A DNA stretch of 64,000 nucleotides, from the NCBI GenBank assembly GCA_963830495.1, contig CAWHMS010000002.1, positions 682,001 to 746,000 on the forward strand, given 5' to 3'. Below, one piece after another: positions 50,985 through 59,370 of the stretch. Position 1 is the first letter of the stretch; each line of letters begins with the position of its first letter. The translations under genes and the position numbers were made by a program. This stretch comes from CAWHMS01 sp963830495. GTDB lineage: Bacteria; Actinomycetota; Actinomycetes; Propionibacteriales; Nocardioidaceae. The notes under the pieces were generated by a model. It saw only the letters and a program-made list of their open reading frames with translations, made no database searches and was not told the origin of the DNA.

Positions 50985-51434
50985 ATGTCCGCAGAAGTCG
51001 CCAAGCTCGCCCGGTCGGATGCCGGGCTTGCGAGCGCCCTTCGCCTCTCGGTCATGCGGTTGTCCCGTCGGCTGCGGCACGAACGTGACGAGCGGGAGGA
51101 GCTGACCGCCAACCAGCTCGGTGTGCTCGGCATGTTGTCCCGGCACGGAGCGATGACCGTCGGCGAGCTGGCTGCCGCCGAGAAGGTGCAGCCCCCGTCG
51201 ATGACCCGCACCGTCACCTGTCTTGTCGACAAGGAGCTCGTCAGCCGCGGCCAGCACCCGACCGACCGGCGCCAAGTGCTCGTGTCGCTGACGCCCAAGG
51301 CCGCCGACGTGATCGCCGAGTCGCGGCGACGCAAGGAGGCCTGGCTCCACCATCGCCTCCGCGAGCTCACCGCGGCGGAGCGGCAGATCCTGCGCGAGGC
51401 GGCACCGATCCTCGAACGCCTGTCGCACGCATGA
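50985..51434 (+). CDS. MarR-family transcriptional regulator
   Basis: A 149-residue MarR winged-helix repressor with the LTANQLGVLGMLSRHG helix, recognition helix near QPPSMTRTVTCLVDKELV and wing HPTDRRQVLVSLT. It probably represses its own operon with the downstream MFS exporter, since it overlaps that gene by four bases and has a palindrome over its promoter. The ligand is likely a toxic small molecule. The ATG at 50985 follows the operator; longer frames upstream are rejected. Confidence 0.93.
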   Translation: MSAEVAKLARSDAGLASALRLSVMRLSRRLRHERDEREELTANQLGVLGMLSRHGAMTVGELAAAEKVQPPSMTRTVTCLVDKELVSRGQHPTDRRQVLVSLTPKAADVIAESRRRKEAWLHHRLRELTAAERQILREAAPILERLSHA

Positions 51435-52687
51435 GCCCTACCTTCAAGGCGCTCTCCGTCCGCAACTACCGGCTCTACGCCGCCGGCGGGGTCATCAGCA
51501 ACACCGGCACCTGGATGCAACGCGTCGCCCAGGACTGGTTGGTGCTCGCGCTCACCGGCTCCGGCAGCGCGCTCGGCATCACGACCGGACTCCAGTTCCT
51601 GCCGTTCCTGCTGGTGACACCGGTAGCCGGTCTGATCGCCGACCGGATGTCGAAGCGTCGCCTGCTGGCCATCACCCAGAGCATCATGGCGGCGACGGCC
51701 GGGCTGCTCGGCCTGCTCGCCGTCACAGGGCTGGTAGAGGTCTGGCACGTCTACGTGCTGGCCTTCCTGTTCGGTGTCGGTACGTCGATGGACGCCCCGG
51801 CCCGGCAGGCCTTCGTGGTGGAAATGGTCGGCCGCGACCACCTGCCGAACGCGGTCGGGCTCAACTCCGCGTCCTTCAACGTCGGCCGGATCATCGGTCC
51901 GGGCCTGGCCGGGCTGATGATCGGCGCGCTGGGCTCTGGGGTCGAGGCGACCGGGTGGGTGATCCTGATCAACGCGGCCAGCTATCTCGCGGTCATCTAC
52001 TCGCTCACGATCATGCGAGCTTCCGAGCTCGACACCCCCACTCCGGTGGCCCGCGCGAAGGGGGCATTGCGCGAAGGCGTCCGGTACGTCAAGGACCGGC
52101 CGGACCTGGTCTTCATCTTCGTCGTTGCCTTCGCCACCGGCACCTTCGGGCTCAACTTCCAGATGACCACCGCGCTGATGGCGACAGCGGAGTTCCACAA
52201 GGGGGCGGCAGAGTTCGGGCTGCTTGGCTCGATGATGGCAGTCGGCTCGTTGGCGGGCGCCCTGCTCGCCGCCCGGCGGGGTCATCCGCGGCGCGCCGTG
52301 CTGGTGCTGGCTGCGCTCAGCTTCGCCGTGGCGGAGATCGTGGCTGGCCTGATGCCGACGTACTGGCTCTTCGCCTTCTGGCTGCCGGTGGTGGGGTTGT
52401 CGGCTCTGACGTTGCTCACTTCGCTGCAGACCGTGGTACAGCTGACCGTGGACACCGCGGTCCGGGGCCGGGTGGTGGCCCTCTACATGATGATCTTCAT
52501 GGGCGGTACGCCGATCGGAGCGCCCATCATCGGCTGGGTGGGCGAGACCTTCGGAGCTCGATGGACCCTCATCGGTGGCGGGCTCGCCACTGGTCTGAGC
52601 GTGCTGCTCGCCACCTGGTGGCTGCTGCGCAAGCAGCACATCGACGTACGCGACGTGCACATGCGGACCGCGAAGGTCACCGTCTGA
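51431..52687 (+). CDS. MFS efflux transporter controlled by MarR
   Basis: A 418-residue major facilitator with about 12 membrane segments and the loop GLIADRMSKRRLLAI between helices 2 and 3. It belongs to the enterobactin-exporter-like/Bcr-type group of exporters (VISNTGTWMQRVAQDWLVL at the start is typical). Translationally coupled to the MarR regulator (ATGA overlap), which suggests a drug- or metabolite-inducible efflux pump. The substrate is unknown. Confidence 0.93.
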   Translation: MSPTFKALSVRNYRLYAAGGVISNTGTWMQRVAQDWLVLALTGSGSALGITTGLQFLPFLLVTPVAGLIADRMSKRRLLAITQSIMAATAGLLGLLAVTGLVEVWHVYVLAFLFGVGTSMDAPARQAFVVEMVGRDHLPNAVGLNSASFNVGRIIGPGLAGLMIGALGSGVEATGWVILINAASYLAVIYSLTIMRASELDTPTPVARAKGALREGVRYVKDRPDLVFIFVVAFATGTFGLNFQMTTALMATAEFHKGAAEFGLLGSMMAVGSLAGALLAARRGHPRRAVLVLAALSFAVAEIVAGLMPTYWLFAFWLPVVGLSALTLLTSLQTVVQLTVDTAVRGRVVALYMMIFMGGTPIGAPIIGWVGETFGARWTLIGGGLATGLSVLLATWWLLRKQHIDVRDVHMRTAKVTV

Positions 52688-52717
52688 CTGTCGCCCGGTT
52701 GTGCCACGATGCCGGGT

Positions 52718-53455
52718 ATGACGACTTCTCTCGCACCGGAGCGGTACCTCGCCCTGGTGGACACCGACACGCAGCGCCTGATCGAGGTGGCCGAGCGAGG
52801 CGTCGATGCCGCCGTGCCGACCTGTCCCGGGTGGACAGTGGGCGACCTGCTCGACCACGTGGCCCACGTCTACGAGCACAAGGTGCGGGTCATGTCGGCA
52901 GCCGCCTGGCCCGACGACTGGCCGCCGGCGGAGTATGCCGGGCGCGAGCCGATCGGCTTCTTGAGCGAGGCGTCCGACCATCTCTTCACCGAGTTCGCGC
53001 GGCACGAGCCGAGCGAGCTGACCGCGACGTTCGGCGACGACGACACCATCACGTTCTGGATGCGGCGGATGGCGCTCGAGGTCGCCATTCACCGGCTCGA
53101 CGGCGAGCTTGCGCACGGCGACCCCACCCCGATCGACTCAGAGCTGGCCCTCGACGGGATCGACGAGTTCCTCCGCGTCATGCTGGCCGGCGACTGGCAG
53201 GGCGAGACGGAGCACCCGGTGGATGCGACCGTCGCAGTCGAGTCAGCCGGGTTGCGGTGGCAGGGCGCAGTGTCCGGCACCACGGTGACCATGACCCCGG
53301 CGTCAGCTGATCCCGCCGAGGTCACCGTCTCCGGCGCCGCGGAGGTGCTGTTCCGGTGGCTCTGGGGTCGGTCCGACGACGACCGCGTACAGATCGAGGG
53401 TGACCCCGAGGTCGTGCGCGAGGTCAAGGCAAGGCTGGTCGAGGCCGCCCAGTAG
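52718..53455 (+). CDS. Mycothiol-dependent maleylpyruvate isomerase-family protein
   Basis: A 245-residue protein of the MDMPI/DinB-like superfamily. The N-terminal four-helix bundle carries the metal-site signature VPTCPGWTVGDLLDHVAH and, further on, EVAIHRLDGE. The C-terminal domain is SCP2-like (TVSGAAEVLFRWLWGR). Members use mycothiol, the actinobacterial thiol, for isomerisation or detoxification; many have no assigned substrate. The ATG at 52718 is taken; an upstream ATG three codons earlier is possible. Confidence 0.88.
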   Translation: MTTSLAPERYLALVDTDTQRLIEVAERGVDAAVPTCPGWTVGDLLDHVAHVYEHKVRVMSAAAWPDDWPPAEYAGREPIGFLSEASDHLFTEFARHEPSELTATFGDDDTITFWMRRMALEVAIHRLDGELAHGDPTPIDSELALDGIDEFLRVMLAGDWQGETEHPVDATVAVESAGLRWQGAVSGTTVTMTPASADPAEVTVSGAAEVLFRWLWGRSDDDRVQIEGDPEVVREVKARLVEAAQ

Positions 53456-53487
53456 GCCACTGACGAGCACCCGCCGGTGCCGCAGCC

Positions 53488-53649
53488 GTGCCCCTTGTTC
53501 TGATGACCCTGGCCGTTGTCCTGGTCCTGGTGGCGGGCGGTGCCTACCTCGCCGTCCGGGTCGTCGGTGCTCGCCGGGTGAGCGAGGACCACCCGCGCCG
53601 CGGAGCGTCGGCGAGCGTGCGCGACACCGAGTCGCGGCGCGAGACCTGA
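53488..53649 (+). CDS. Small single-pass membrane protein (hypothetical)
   Basis: A 53-codon frame from GTG 53488, or 48 codons from the ATG at 53503, with one hydrophobic helix (LAVVLVLVAGGAYLAV) and a charged cytoplasmic tail. No family recognised. Codon use fits the genome. There is no clear ribosome binding site, so confidence is modest. Confidence 0.45.
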   Translation: MPLVLMTLAVVLVLVAGGAYLAVRVVGARRVSEDHPRRGASASVRDTESRRET

Positions 53650-53710
53650 CGCCGCGATCACGACGCCGCCGTCCCCAGGCCGGGGTCGTCGGGCGAGAGT
53701 TGGTCCGGGA

Positions 53711-53806
53711 TAGCCTCGCCTCATGCATCCCCGCTACCGGCGTATGATCATCCCCGGCGCCCTCCTGCTGCTGGTGGCGATCGTCGTCATCGCCACGGTG
53801 CTCTGA
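53711..53806 (+). CDS. Leaderless 27-residue membrane peptide (start 53723)
   Basis: The interval includes the -10 element TAGCCT (53711-53716); coding runs 53723-53806. The peptide is 27 residues: a basic start (MHPRYRRMIIPG) and one membrane helix (ALLLLVAIVVIATVL). The ATG lies six bases after the -10, so the mRNA should be leaderless. The stop is four bases before the methyltransferase ATG, so the two genes are probably an operon. Too short for standard gene callers; function unknown. Confidence 0.6.
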
Positions 53807-53810
53807 GGCG

Positions 53811-55052
53811 ATGACGATGCGTGATCTGGCGGAGCTGGCCCCGTTGTTGACCGACGCCGACTCGCTCGTGCGGGCGGTGGCGTCCGGGCGCCAGCGCAAC
53901 ATGGCCGTGCCCTTCCGCCGGGTGGAGATGCGTTACGTCGACCTGCGGAGCGGACGCCACCTGCAGGTGGTGAGCTACGACCAGACCCAGAGCCACACGA
54001 CGAACGTCGCGCTCGGCGCCGAGGCGCAGCGTGCGGTCGAGGAGCTGCTGGCGACGCCGTACGCCAACTGGCACGTGGACACCGTGGCGGAGTCCGTCCA
54101 GGTGCGGGTGAGCAAGAAGGGCAGGCTGCTGGCGCACCGGGCTCCTCGCGGTGCCGACGAAACCGCGCCCGACAGGCGACATGACCGCGAGAAGCCACGT
54201 CGCCTGGACGCGACGGATCCGCTCTTCGCCGCAGTCGGGGTGACGACTCCCGACGGCACGGTCAAGCCGTCGCGCATGGCCAAGTTCCGTCAGGTGCAGG
54301 ATCTGCTCGCCGCGCTCGACCCGCTCGTCGACGACGCCCTGGCGCTGGGCCCGGGCGCCGGTCTCTCATCCGAGCGCCCGCTGCGCGTGGTCGATCTCGG
54401 CTGCGGCAACGCCTACCTGACCTTCGCCGCCTATCGATACCTGTCCGCGGTCCGTGGCGTCCCGGTGTCCGCCGTCGGGATCGACGTGAAGGCGCAGTCA
54501 CGCGAGCACAACGCTGCCGTGGCGGCGGAGCTCGGCATCAGTGACGACGTCTCCTTCGTCGAAGGCTCTATCGGCGCCGCCGACCTGCCGCACGCGCCCG
54601 ACCTGGTGCTGGCGCTGCACGCGTGCGACACCGCCACCGACGAGGCGATCGCGAGATCGGTGCGCTGGCAGGCCCCGGTCATCATGGCGGCACCATGCTG
54701 TCACCACGACATCCAGCACCAGCTCGACACTGCACGGGCGCCGGCGCCGTACGGGCTGCTGACCCGACACGGCATCCTCAAGGAGCGGTTCGCCGACGTG
54801 CTGACGGACAGCCTGCGGGCGGCGATCCTGCGGATGCTCGGCCACCGCGTCGAGGTGATCGAGTTCGTCGACTCGCGGCACACCCCGCGCAACGCGCTCA
54901 TCCGAGCGGTGCGCACGGGCGCTCCGCCGTCCGCCGAGACCGAAGCGTCCTATCGCGACCTGGTCTCCGGGTGGCAGCTGCGTCCTGCCTTGGCCGCGCT
55001 GCTCGCAGACCAGCATCCGGCGCTCGCAGCGATCGAGGGTACGAGTGACTGA
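53811..55052 (+). CDS. SAM-dependent methyltransferase (Methyltransf_32/METTL25-like)
   Basis: A 413-residue two-part protein. The N-terminal ~150 residues (FRRVEMRYVDLRSGRHLQVV) form a beta-rich domain. The C-terminal Rossmann methyltransferase has VVDLGCGNAYLTFAAYRYL (motif I), VGIDVKAQS, LALHACDTATDEAI and the family-specific PCCHHDIQHQL. Close eukaryotic relatives (METTL25-type) methylate proteins; the bacterial target is unknown. Follows the tiny membrane peptide by four bases and overlaps the next gene by eight. Confidence 0.88.
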   Translation: MTMRDLAELAPLLTDADSLVRAVASGRQRNMAVPFRRVEMRYVDLRSGRHLQVVSYDQTQSHTTNVALGAEAQRAVEELLATPYANWHVDTVAESVQVRVSKKGRLLAHRAPRGADETAPDRRHDREKPRRLDATDPLFAAVGVTTPDGTVKPSRMAKFRQVQDLLAALDPLVDDALALGPGAGLSSERPLRVVDLGCGNAYLTFAAYRYLSAVRGVPVSAVGIDVKAQSREHNAAVAAELGISDDVSFVEGSIGAADLPHAPDLVLALHACDTATDEAIARSVRWQAPVIMAAPCCHHDIQHQLDTARAPAPYGLLTRHGILKERFADVLTDSLRAAILRMLGHRVEVIEFVDSRHTPRNALIRAVRTGAPPSAETEASYRDLVSGWQLRPALAALLADQHPALAAIEGTSD

Positions 55053-56082
55053 GCGTCGTTCGCGTCGCATGTCGGGGGTGTGCGCGCTGCTCCTCGCCGC
55101 GCCCGCACTGGTGATGGTCGGTGCCGCACCGGCGAACGCGACCCAGCCGGCGTACGCCGCCGACGACGGCCGGGTGGTCTTCCGGATCCGGTCGTCCGCC
55201 GTGACCGAGTCGAGCTCGCTCGTGGTGAGTACGACGTACGACTGGCTCGCCTACACGACCAACGACTCCGGAGACGACGCGGTCGTCTACGCGGTGGACA
55301 CCACGACCGGCAGGGTGGTCGGCCGCACCAGTCTCGCGGGAGTCGACGCCTACGACATCGAGGCGCTCGGAGCCGGTGCCGATGGTTCCCTCGTCGTGGC
55401 CGACGTCGGCGACAACGCCGGCGACCGGGACAGCGTCACCGTCTACCGGATCGACCAGCCGGGCCGCGACGACCGTGCCGTGACGCCGGATGCGCTCACG
55501 CTTCGGTATGCCGACGGACCCCGTGACGCGGAGGCGGTGCTCTACGACAGCGAGTCCGGACGGGTCTTCGTGGTGAGCAAGGAGTTCGGCGCGCACGTGT
55601 ATCGCACCGGGCCGGATGCCTTCGACCATGGGAACACCGTGCTGCGTCCGGTGGCGGTGGCGCCGCCCCTGGCAACCGATGCGACGTACCTGCCTGGCGG
55701 CGATCGGGTGATCGTGCGGGGCTACTTCGACGCGACGGCGTTCCAGACGGCTGGCTGGACGCGGCTGACCCGCTTCGACCTGCCGCCGCAGCAGCAGGGT
55801 GAGTCGATCGCGGCTCCCGCGTCGGGAGACGTCGTGTGGGTGGGCACGGAGGGCAGCCGGTCGCCGGTGGTCGAGGTGTCGCTGCCCGCGCTGGCGGGGT
55901 CGTCCGAGCCGTCTCCCGACGGGTCGTCACCGGCTGCGCCGGGGTCTGCGGACGAGGACGCCGCCGCGGCGTTCGACGACGCTCGACAGGTGGCGATCGG
56001 CGTGGGAGCGGTGGCGCTGGTCGTGCTGCTGGTCGTCTTGGCACTGCTGGGCGTCCGGAGCTTCCGCTCCCGGCCCGAGTGA
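55045..56082 (+). CDS. Secreted, membrane-anchored beta-propeller-like protein
   Basis: A 345-residue exported protein. The N-terminal signal peptide is residues 1 to ~35 (LLLAAPALVMVGAAPANA), followed by repeated beta-strand units such as DIEALGAGADGSLVVADVGDN and AVLYDSESGRVFVVSKEF that resemble propeller blades. Then come a Ser/Pro/Asp linker and a C-terminal membrane helix (GAVALVVLLVVLALLGV) with a basic tail. No enzymatic motif is seen. GTG start overlapping the methyltransferase end by 8 bp. Confidence 0.82.
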   Translation: MTERRSRRMSGVCALLLAAPALVMVGAAPANATQPAYAADDGRVVFRIRSSAVTESSSLVVSTTYDWLAYTTNDSGDDAVVYAVDTTTGRVVGRTSLAGVDAYDIEALGAGADGSLVVADVGDNAGDRDSVTVYRIDQPGRDDRAVTPDALTLRYADGPRDAEAVLYDSESGRVFVVSKEFGAHVYRTGPDAFDHGNTVLRPVAVAPPLATDATYLPGGDRVIVRGYFDATAFQTAGWTRLTRFDLPPQQQGESIAAPASGDVVWVGTEGSRSPVVEVSLPALAGSSEPSPDGSSPAAPGSADEDAAAAFDDARQVAIGVGAVALVVLLVVLALLGVRSFRSRPE

Positions 56083-56117
56083 CCCTCCCTCCCTGGGTGT
56101 ACAAGGGAGGGGAGGAG
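56083..56117 (+). terminator. CU-rich/AG-rich hairpin covering a ribosome binding site
   Basis: CCCTCCCTCCCT (56083-56094) faces AGGGAGGGGAGG (56104-56115) across a 9-nt loop, giving an ~11-bp stem with one bulge. It follows the preceding stop directly, so it could be a terminator. The right arm is also the strong ribosome binding site of the sigma-like fragment, so the hairpin may instead hide that site. Confidence 0.5.
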
Positions 56118-56121
56118 TCTC

Positions 56122-56270
56122 GTGGACAACGGTCTTGAGGCGTCGTTCGATGCCTTCGTCCGCACTCAGACGAACCCGGCTGTTCGGGCTCGCGCTGCTG
56201 CTGACCGGCGACCCCGCAGTCGGGTGGAAGCTGACTCGCGCGCTGCTGACCGTTGGCGCTCATCGGGCTC
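56122..56270 (+). pseudogene. Remnant of an ECF (SigE-family) sigma factor N-terminus
   Basis: A GTG at 56122 follows GGAGGAG with good spacing. It opens a frame reading LEASFDAFVRTQT, the usual first helix of SigE-type ECF sigma factors. After one extra A near 56175 the neighbouring frame continues RLFGLALLLTGDPAVGWKL, the next sigma region 2 segment. Beyond about 56270 the frame runs antisense into serC with no sigma domain. It is best read as a truncated, frameshifted sigma factor, though chance resemblance is possible. Confidence 0.45.
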
Positions 56271-57387
56271 AGAGCCGGTCGACCACCCAGTCGATGCAGC
56301 CGGTCAGCGCTTCGACGTCGTCGGGGTCGACGGCGGGGAACATCGCCACCCGGAGCTGGTTGCGACCGAGCTTGCGGTAGGGCTCGACGTCCACGACCCC
56401 ATTGCTGCGCAGGGTCGCCGCCACCGCCGCCGCGTCCACCGCCTCGTCGAAGTCGATCGTGCCGACGACGAGGGACCTGCTGTCCGGGTCGACGACGTAC
56501 GGCGTCGCGAACTGCGACTTCTCCGCCCAGGTGTAGAGCCGGCTCGAGGAGTCGGTGGTACGCGCCACGGCGGCGTCGAGTCCGCCGAGGCCGAGGAGCC
56601 AGTCGATCTGCTCGGCCAGCAGGAACAGCGTCGCGAGCGACGGGGTGTTGTAGGTCTGGTTGAGTGCGGAGTTGTCGATCGCCGTCTGCAGGTCCAGGAA
56701 GGCAGGGATCCAGCGGCCGCTCGCCTTGATCTCCGCGACCCGGTCAATCGCAGCAGGCGACATGAGTGCGAGGAACAGCCCGCCGTCGGCGGAGAACGCC
56801 TTCTGCGGCGCGAAGTAGTACACGTCGCTCGCAGTCACGTCGACCGGCAGCCCGCCCGCGCCCGAGGTGGCGTCGATGAGCACCAATGCGTCGTCGCCGG
56901 CGCCGTCGACCCGACGTACCGGCACCATGACCCCGGTCGACGTCTCGTTGTGCGGCCACGCGTAGACGTCAACGCCCGCCTCCGCGACCGGAGTCGGTCG
57001 GCTGCCCGGTTCGGACGAGACGACGCTCGGCTGGCCTAGGAAGGGTGCCGCGGCGGCCGCCTTCGCGAACTTGGCCGAGAACTCGCCGAAGGAGAGATGC
57101 TGGCTCTGGTGGCGGATCAAGCAGCAGGTCGCGATGTCCCAGAACGCCGTGGCGCCACCGTTGCCGAGCACGACCTGGTAGCCGTCGGGCAGCGAGAAGA
57201 GCGACGCCAGGCCGTCACGTACTCGACCCACGACGCTCCGGACGCCGTCCTGGCGGTGCGAGGTGCCGAGGTACGACGACCCGGTGGCGGCCAACGCGCT
57301 GACCGCCTCGACCCGCACCTTGCTGGGACCCGATCCGAAGCGTCCATCGGCAGGGAGCAGGTCGGCGGGAATGGTCAGGTCAGGCAT
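56269..57387 (-). CDS. serC: Phosphoserine aminotransferase
   Basis: A 372-residue fold-type I PLP aminotransferase of the actinobacterial SerC type (no close match to E. coli length). The PLP lysine is in YYFAPQKAFSADGG, preceded by the Asp-bearing VLIDATSGAGG strand; the start FGSGPSKVR is the substrate loop. It converts 3-phosphohydroxypyruvate and glutamate to O-phosphoserine for serine synthesis, and O-phosphoserine is also a CysM substrate in CysO-type cysteine synthesis. The ATG at 57387 follows GAAAGG. Close upstream is citrate synthase on the same strand. Confidence 0.95.
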   Translation of the reverse strand: MPDLTIPADLLPADGRFGSGPSKVRVEAVSALAATGSSYLGTSHRQDGVRSVVGRVRDGLASLFSLPDGYQVVLGNGGATAFWDIATCCLIRHQSQHLSFGEFSAKFAKAAAAAPFLGQPSVVSSEPGSRPTPVAEAGVDVYAWPHNETSTGVMVPVRRVDGAGDDALVLIDATSGAGGLPVDVTASDVYYFAPQKAFSADGGLFLALMSPAAIDRVAEIKASGRWIPAFLDLQTAIDNSALNQTYNTPSLATLFLLAEQIDWLLGLGGLDAAVARTTDSSSRLYTWAEKSQFATPYVVDPDSRSLVVGTIDFDEAVDAAAVAATLRSNGVVDVEPYRKLGRNQLRVAMFPAVDPDDVEALTGCIDWVVDRL

Positions 57388-57454
57388 GGCAGGCCTTTCG
57401 TCGCGGCGGCGGTGGCGCCTGCTGGGTCGTCCGGCGCCCATGGTGCCAGGGCCG

Positions 57455-58558
57455 TCACTCCGCCCATGACGCATCCCAGCCGGCGACCTGGTGCGCGTCC
57501 CGAGCCGCCGGGCCGGCGTACTGAGCCGAGGGCCGGATCAGCCGCCCGGTCTGCTTCTGCTCCAGGATGTGTGCGCTCCACCCGGCAGTGCGGGCGCAGG
57601 TGAACATCGACGTGAACATGTGGGCCGGCACCTCGGCGAAGTCCAGCACGATCGCCGCCCAGAACTCCACGTTGGTCTCCAGCACCCGGTCCGGCCGACG
57701 CGCGCGCAACTCCTCCAGGGCGGCCTTCTCGAGTGCCACCGCGACCTCGTACCGGGGCGCACCGAGCTCCTCGGCCGTGCGTCGCAGCACCCGGGCGCGC
57801 GGATCCTCGGCACGGTAGACCCGGTGCCCGAAGCCCATCAGCCGCTCGCCCTGGTCCAGCAGCTCCTTGACGTACGACGACGCGTCGCCCCGCCGCTCGA
57901 CATCCTCGATCATGCCGAGCACGCGCGAGGGAGCACCACCGTGCAGCGGCCCCGACATCGCGCCGACCGCGGCGGACAACGAGGCGGCCGCGTCCGCGCC
58001 GGTCGAGGCCACGACTCGGGCGGTGAAGGTGGAGGCGTTCATGCCGTGTTCTGCGGCCGACGTCCAGTAGGCGTCGACCGCCCTGACGTGCTTGGGGTCG
58101 GGCTCGCCACGCCAGCGGCGCATGAAGCGCTCGGTGATCGTGCTGGCCTGGTCGATCTCGCGCTGCGGGACCATGGGCTGCCCGACTCCACGCGCGGCCT
58201 GGGCGACGTACGACAGCACCATGACGGCGCCGCGAGAGAGGTCGTCGCGCGCCTGCGCCTCGGTGATGTCGTAGAGCGGCCGCATGCCCCAGGCCGGCGC
58301 GAGCATTGCGATGGCGCTCTGCACGTCGACGCGGATGTCGCCGGAATGGACCGGGATCGGGAACGGCTCTGCCGGCGGCAGCCCCGGCTCGTACGCGCCG
58401 TCGACGAGGAGACCCCAGACGTTGCCGAACGGGACCCGGCCGACCAGGTCCTCGATGTCGACGCCGCGGTACCGCAGTGCCGAGCCCGCCTTGTCGGGCT
58501 CGGCGAGGTGGGTCTCGAAGGCGATCACTCCCTCGAGCCCGTGGTGTACCTCGACCAT
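57455..58558 (-). CDS. citA: Citrate synthase 2
   Basis: A 367-residue citrate synthase of the short, acetyl-CoA-binding bacterial type. The catalytic residues appear in SGPLHGGAPSRV (His) and GFGHRVYRAEDPRARVL (His), with the C-terminal Asp region VEFWAAIVLDFAEVP. It condenses oxaloacetate and acetyl-CoA (or propionyl-CoA as methylcitrate synthase; the two cannot be told apart here). The ATG at 58558 follows AGGGAG. Next to serC and pdxH on the same strand, as in many actinobacteria. Confidence 0.93.
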   Translation of the reverse strand: MVEVHHGLEGVIAFETHLAEPDKAGSALRYRGVDIEDLVGRVPFGNVWGLLVDGAYEPGLPPAEPFPIPVHSGDIRVDVQSAIAMLAPAWGMRPLYDITEAQARDDLSRGAVMVLSYVAQAARGVGQPMVPQREIDQASTITERFMRRWRGEPDPKHVRAVDAYWTSAAEHGMNASTFTARVVASTGADAAASLSAAVGAMSGPLHGGAPSRVLGMIEDVERRGDASSYVKELLDQGERLMGFGHRVYRAEDPRARVLRRTAEELGAPRYEVAVALEKAALEELRARRPDRVLETNVEFWAAIVLDFAEVPAHMFTSMFTCARTAGWSAHILEQKQTGRLIRPSAQYAGPAARDAHQVAGWDASWAE

Positions 58559-58617
58559 GGCTGACTCCCTGTCGCGTCGCCGGCTTCGATGCCCGGCGCT
58601 GGCTGGCTCCCGTGGGC

Positions 58618-59268
58618 TCAAGGCGCCAACCTATCTGTCGTCCAGCTGTCGTCGTCAGCCCGCGTGTAGCGCAGGCGGTCGTGCATCCGCCCCGGGCGCC
58701 CTTGCCAGAACTCGATCACTCGCGGCCGGACGACGTACCCTCCCCAGTGCTCAGGGCGAGGTACGACGTCGACGGCTGCGAACCGGTCTGCCATCCGCGA
58801 GTAGAGCAGGTCGAGGAACTCCCTGTCAGGCACGACCTGCGACTGCGGCGACGCCCACGCGCCGAGCTGCGAGCCTCGCGGCCGGCTGGCGAAGTAGGCG
58901 TCGGACTCCTGGTCGGGGAGGCGTGCTGCCGTCCCCTCGACCCGGACCTGCCGCTGGAGCGGATGCCACGGGAACAGCAGCGCGCACGCGGGTTGGCTGT
59001 CGAGTTGCGCAGCCTTGCGGGAGTCGTAGTTGGTGTAGAAGACGAAGCCGCGCCGGTCGACGTGCTTGAGCAGCAGCATCCGGCTCGACGGGCCCTCGTC
59101 GCCGACACTCGTCAGCACCATCGCGTTGGGCTCGTACAGGCCGGAGCGCTCGGCCTCGTCGTACCAATCGAGGAAGGCGGCGATCGGGTCGTCACCGAGA
59201 TCCTGCCGGTCCAGACCCCGGTCGGCGTACTCGCGGCGAAGTGCGGCGAGGTCGCGCGTGTCGCTCAT
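58618..59268 (-). CDS. pdxH: Pyridoxamine 5'-phosphate oxidase
   Basis: A 216-residue FMN-dependent oxidase that makes pyridoxal-5'-phosphate from pyridoxine or pyridoxamine phosphate. Family segments: AMVLTSVGDEGPSSRMLLLK (FMN), GFVFYTNYDSRKAAQL, and the C-terminal RLRYTRADDDSW ending in LAP. The ATG at 59268 is preceded six bases earlier by TAGATT (59275-59280), so the mRNA is probably leaderless. PLP is the cofactor of serC close by. Confidence 0.95.
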   Translation of the reverse strand: MSDTRDLAALRREYADRGLDRQDLGDDPIAAFLDWYDEAERSGLYEPNAMVLTSVGDEGPSSRMLLLKHVDRRGFVFYTNYDSRKAAQLDSQPACALLFPWHPLQRQVRVEGTAARLPDQESDAYFASRPRGSQLGAWASPQSQVVPDREFLDLLYSRMADRFAAVDVVPRPEHWGGYVVRPRVIEFWQGRPGRMHDRLRYTRADDDSWTTDRLAP

Positions 59269-59308
59269 GCCTGGAATCTATCCAGCCGAGCCGGCTCCGG
59301 ACAGGACG

Positions 59309-59370
59309 GGACCCGTGGGCTGGCGTGGCGTTGCCACGGCCGGATGGACTGGTCCAGCACCCACGGGTCC
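59309..59370. repeat. Large inverted repeat upstream of the pdxH promoter
   Basis: An 11-bp perfect outer stem (GGACCCGTGGG at 59309-59319 with CCCACGGGTCC at 59360-59370) extends inward through CTGG/CCAG and encloses two smaller hairpins (GTGGC-GTT-GCCAC and GGACTGGTCC), giving a three-way-junction shape. The 361-bp gap 59269-59629 otherwise has an unusually AT-rich patch (59370-59470) but no gene. Confidence 0.65.
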
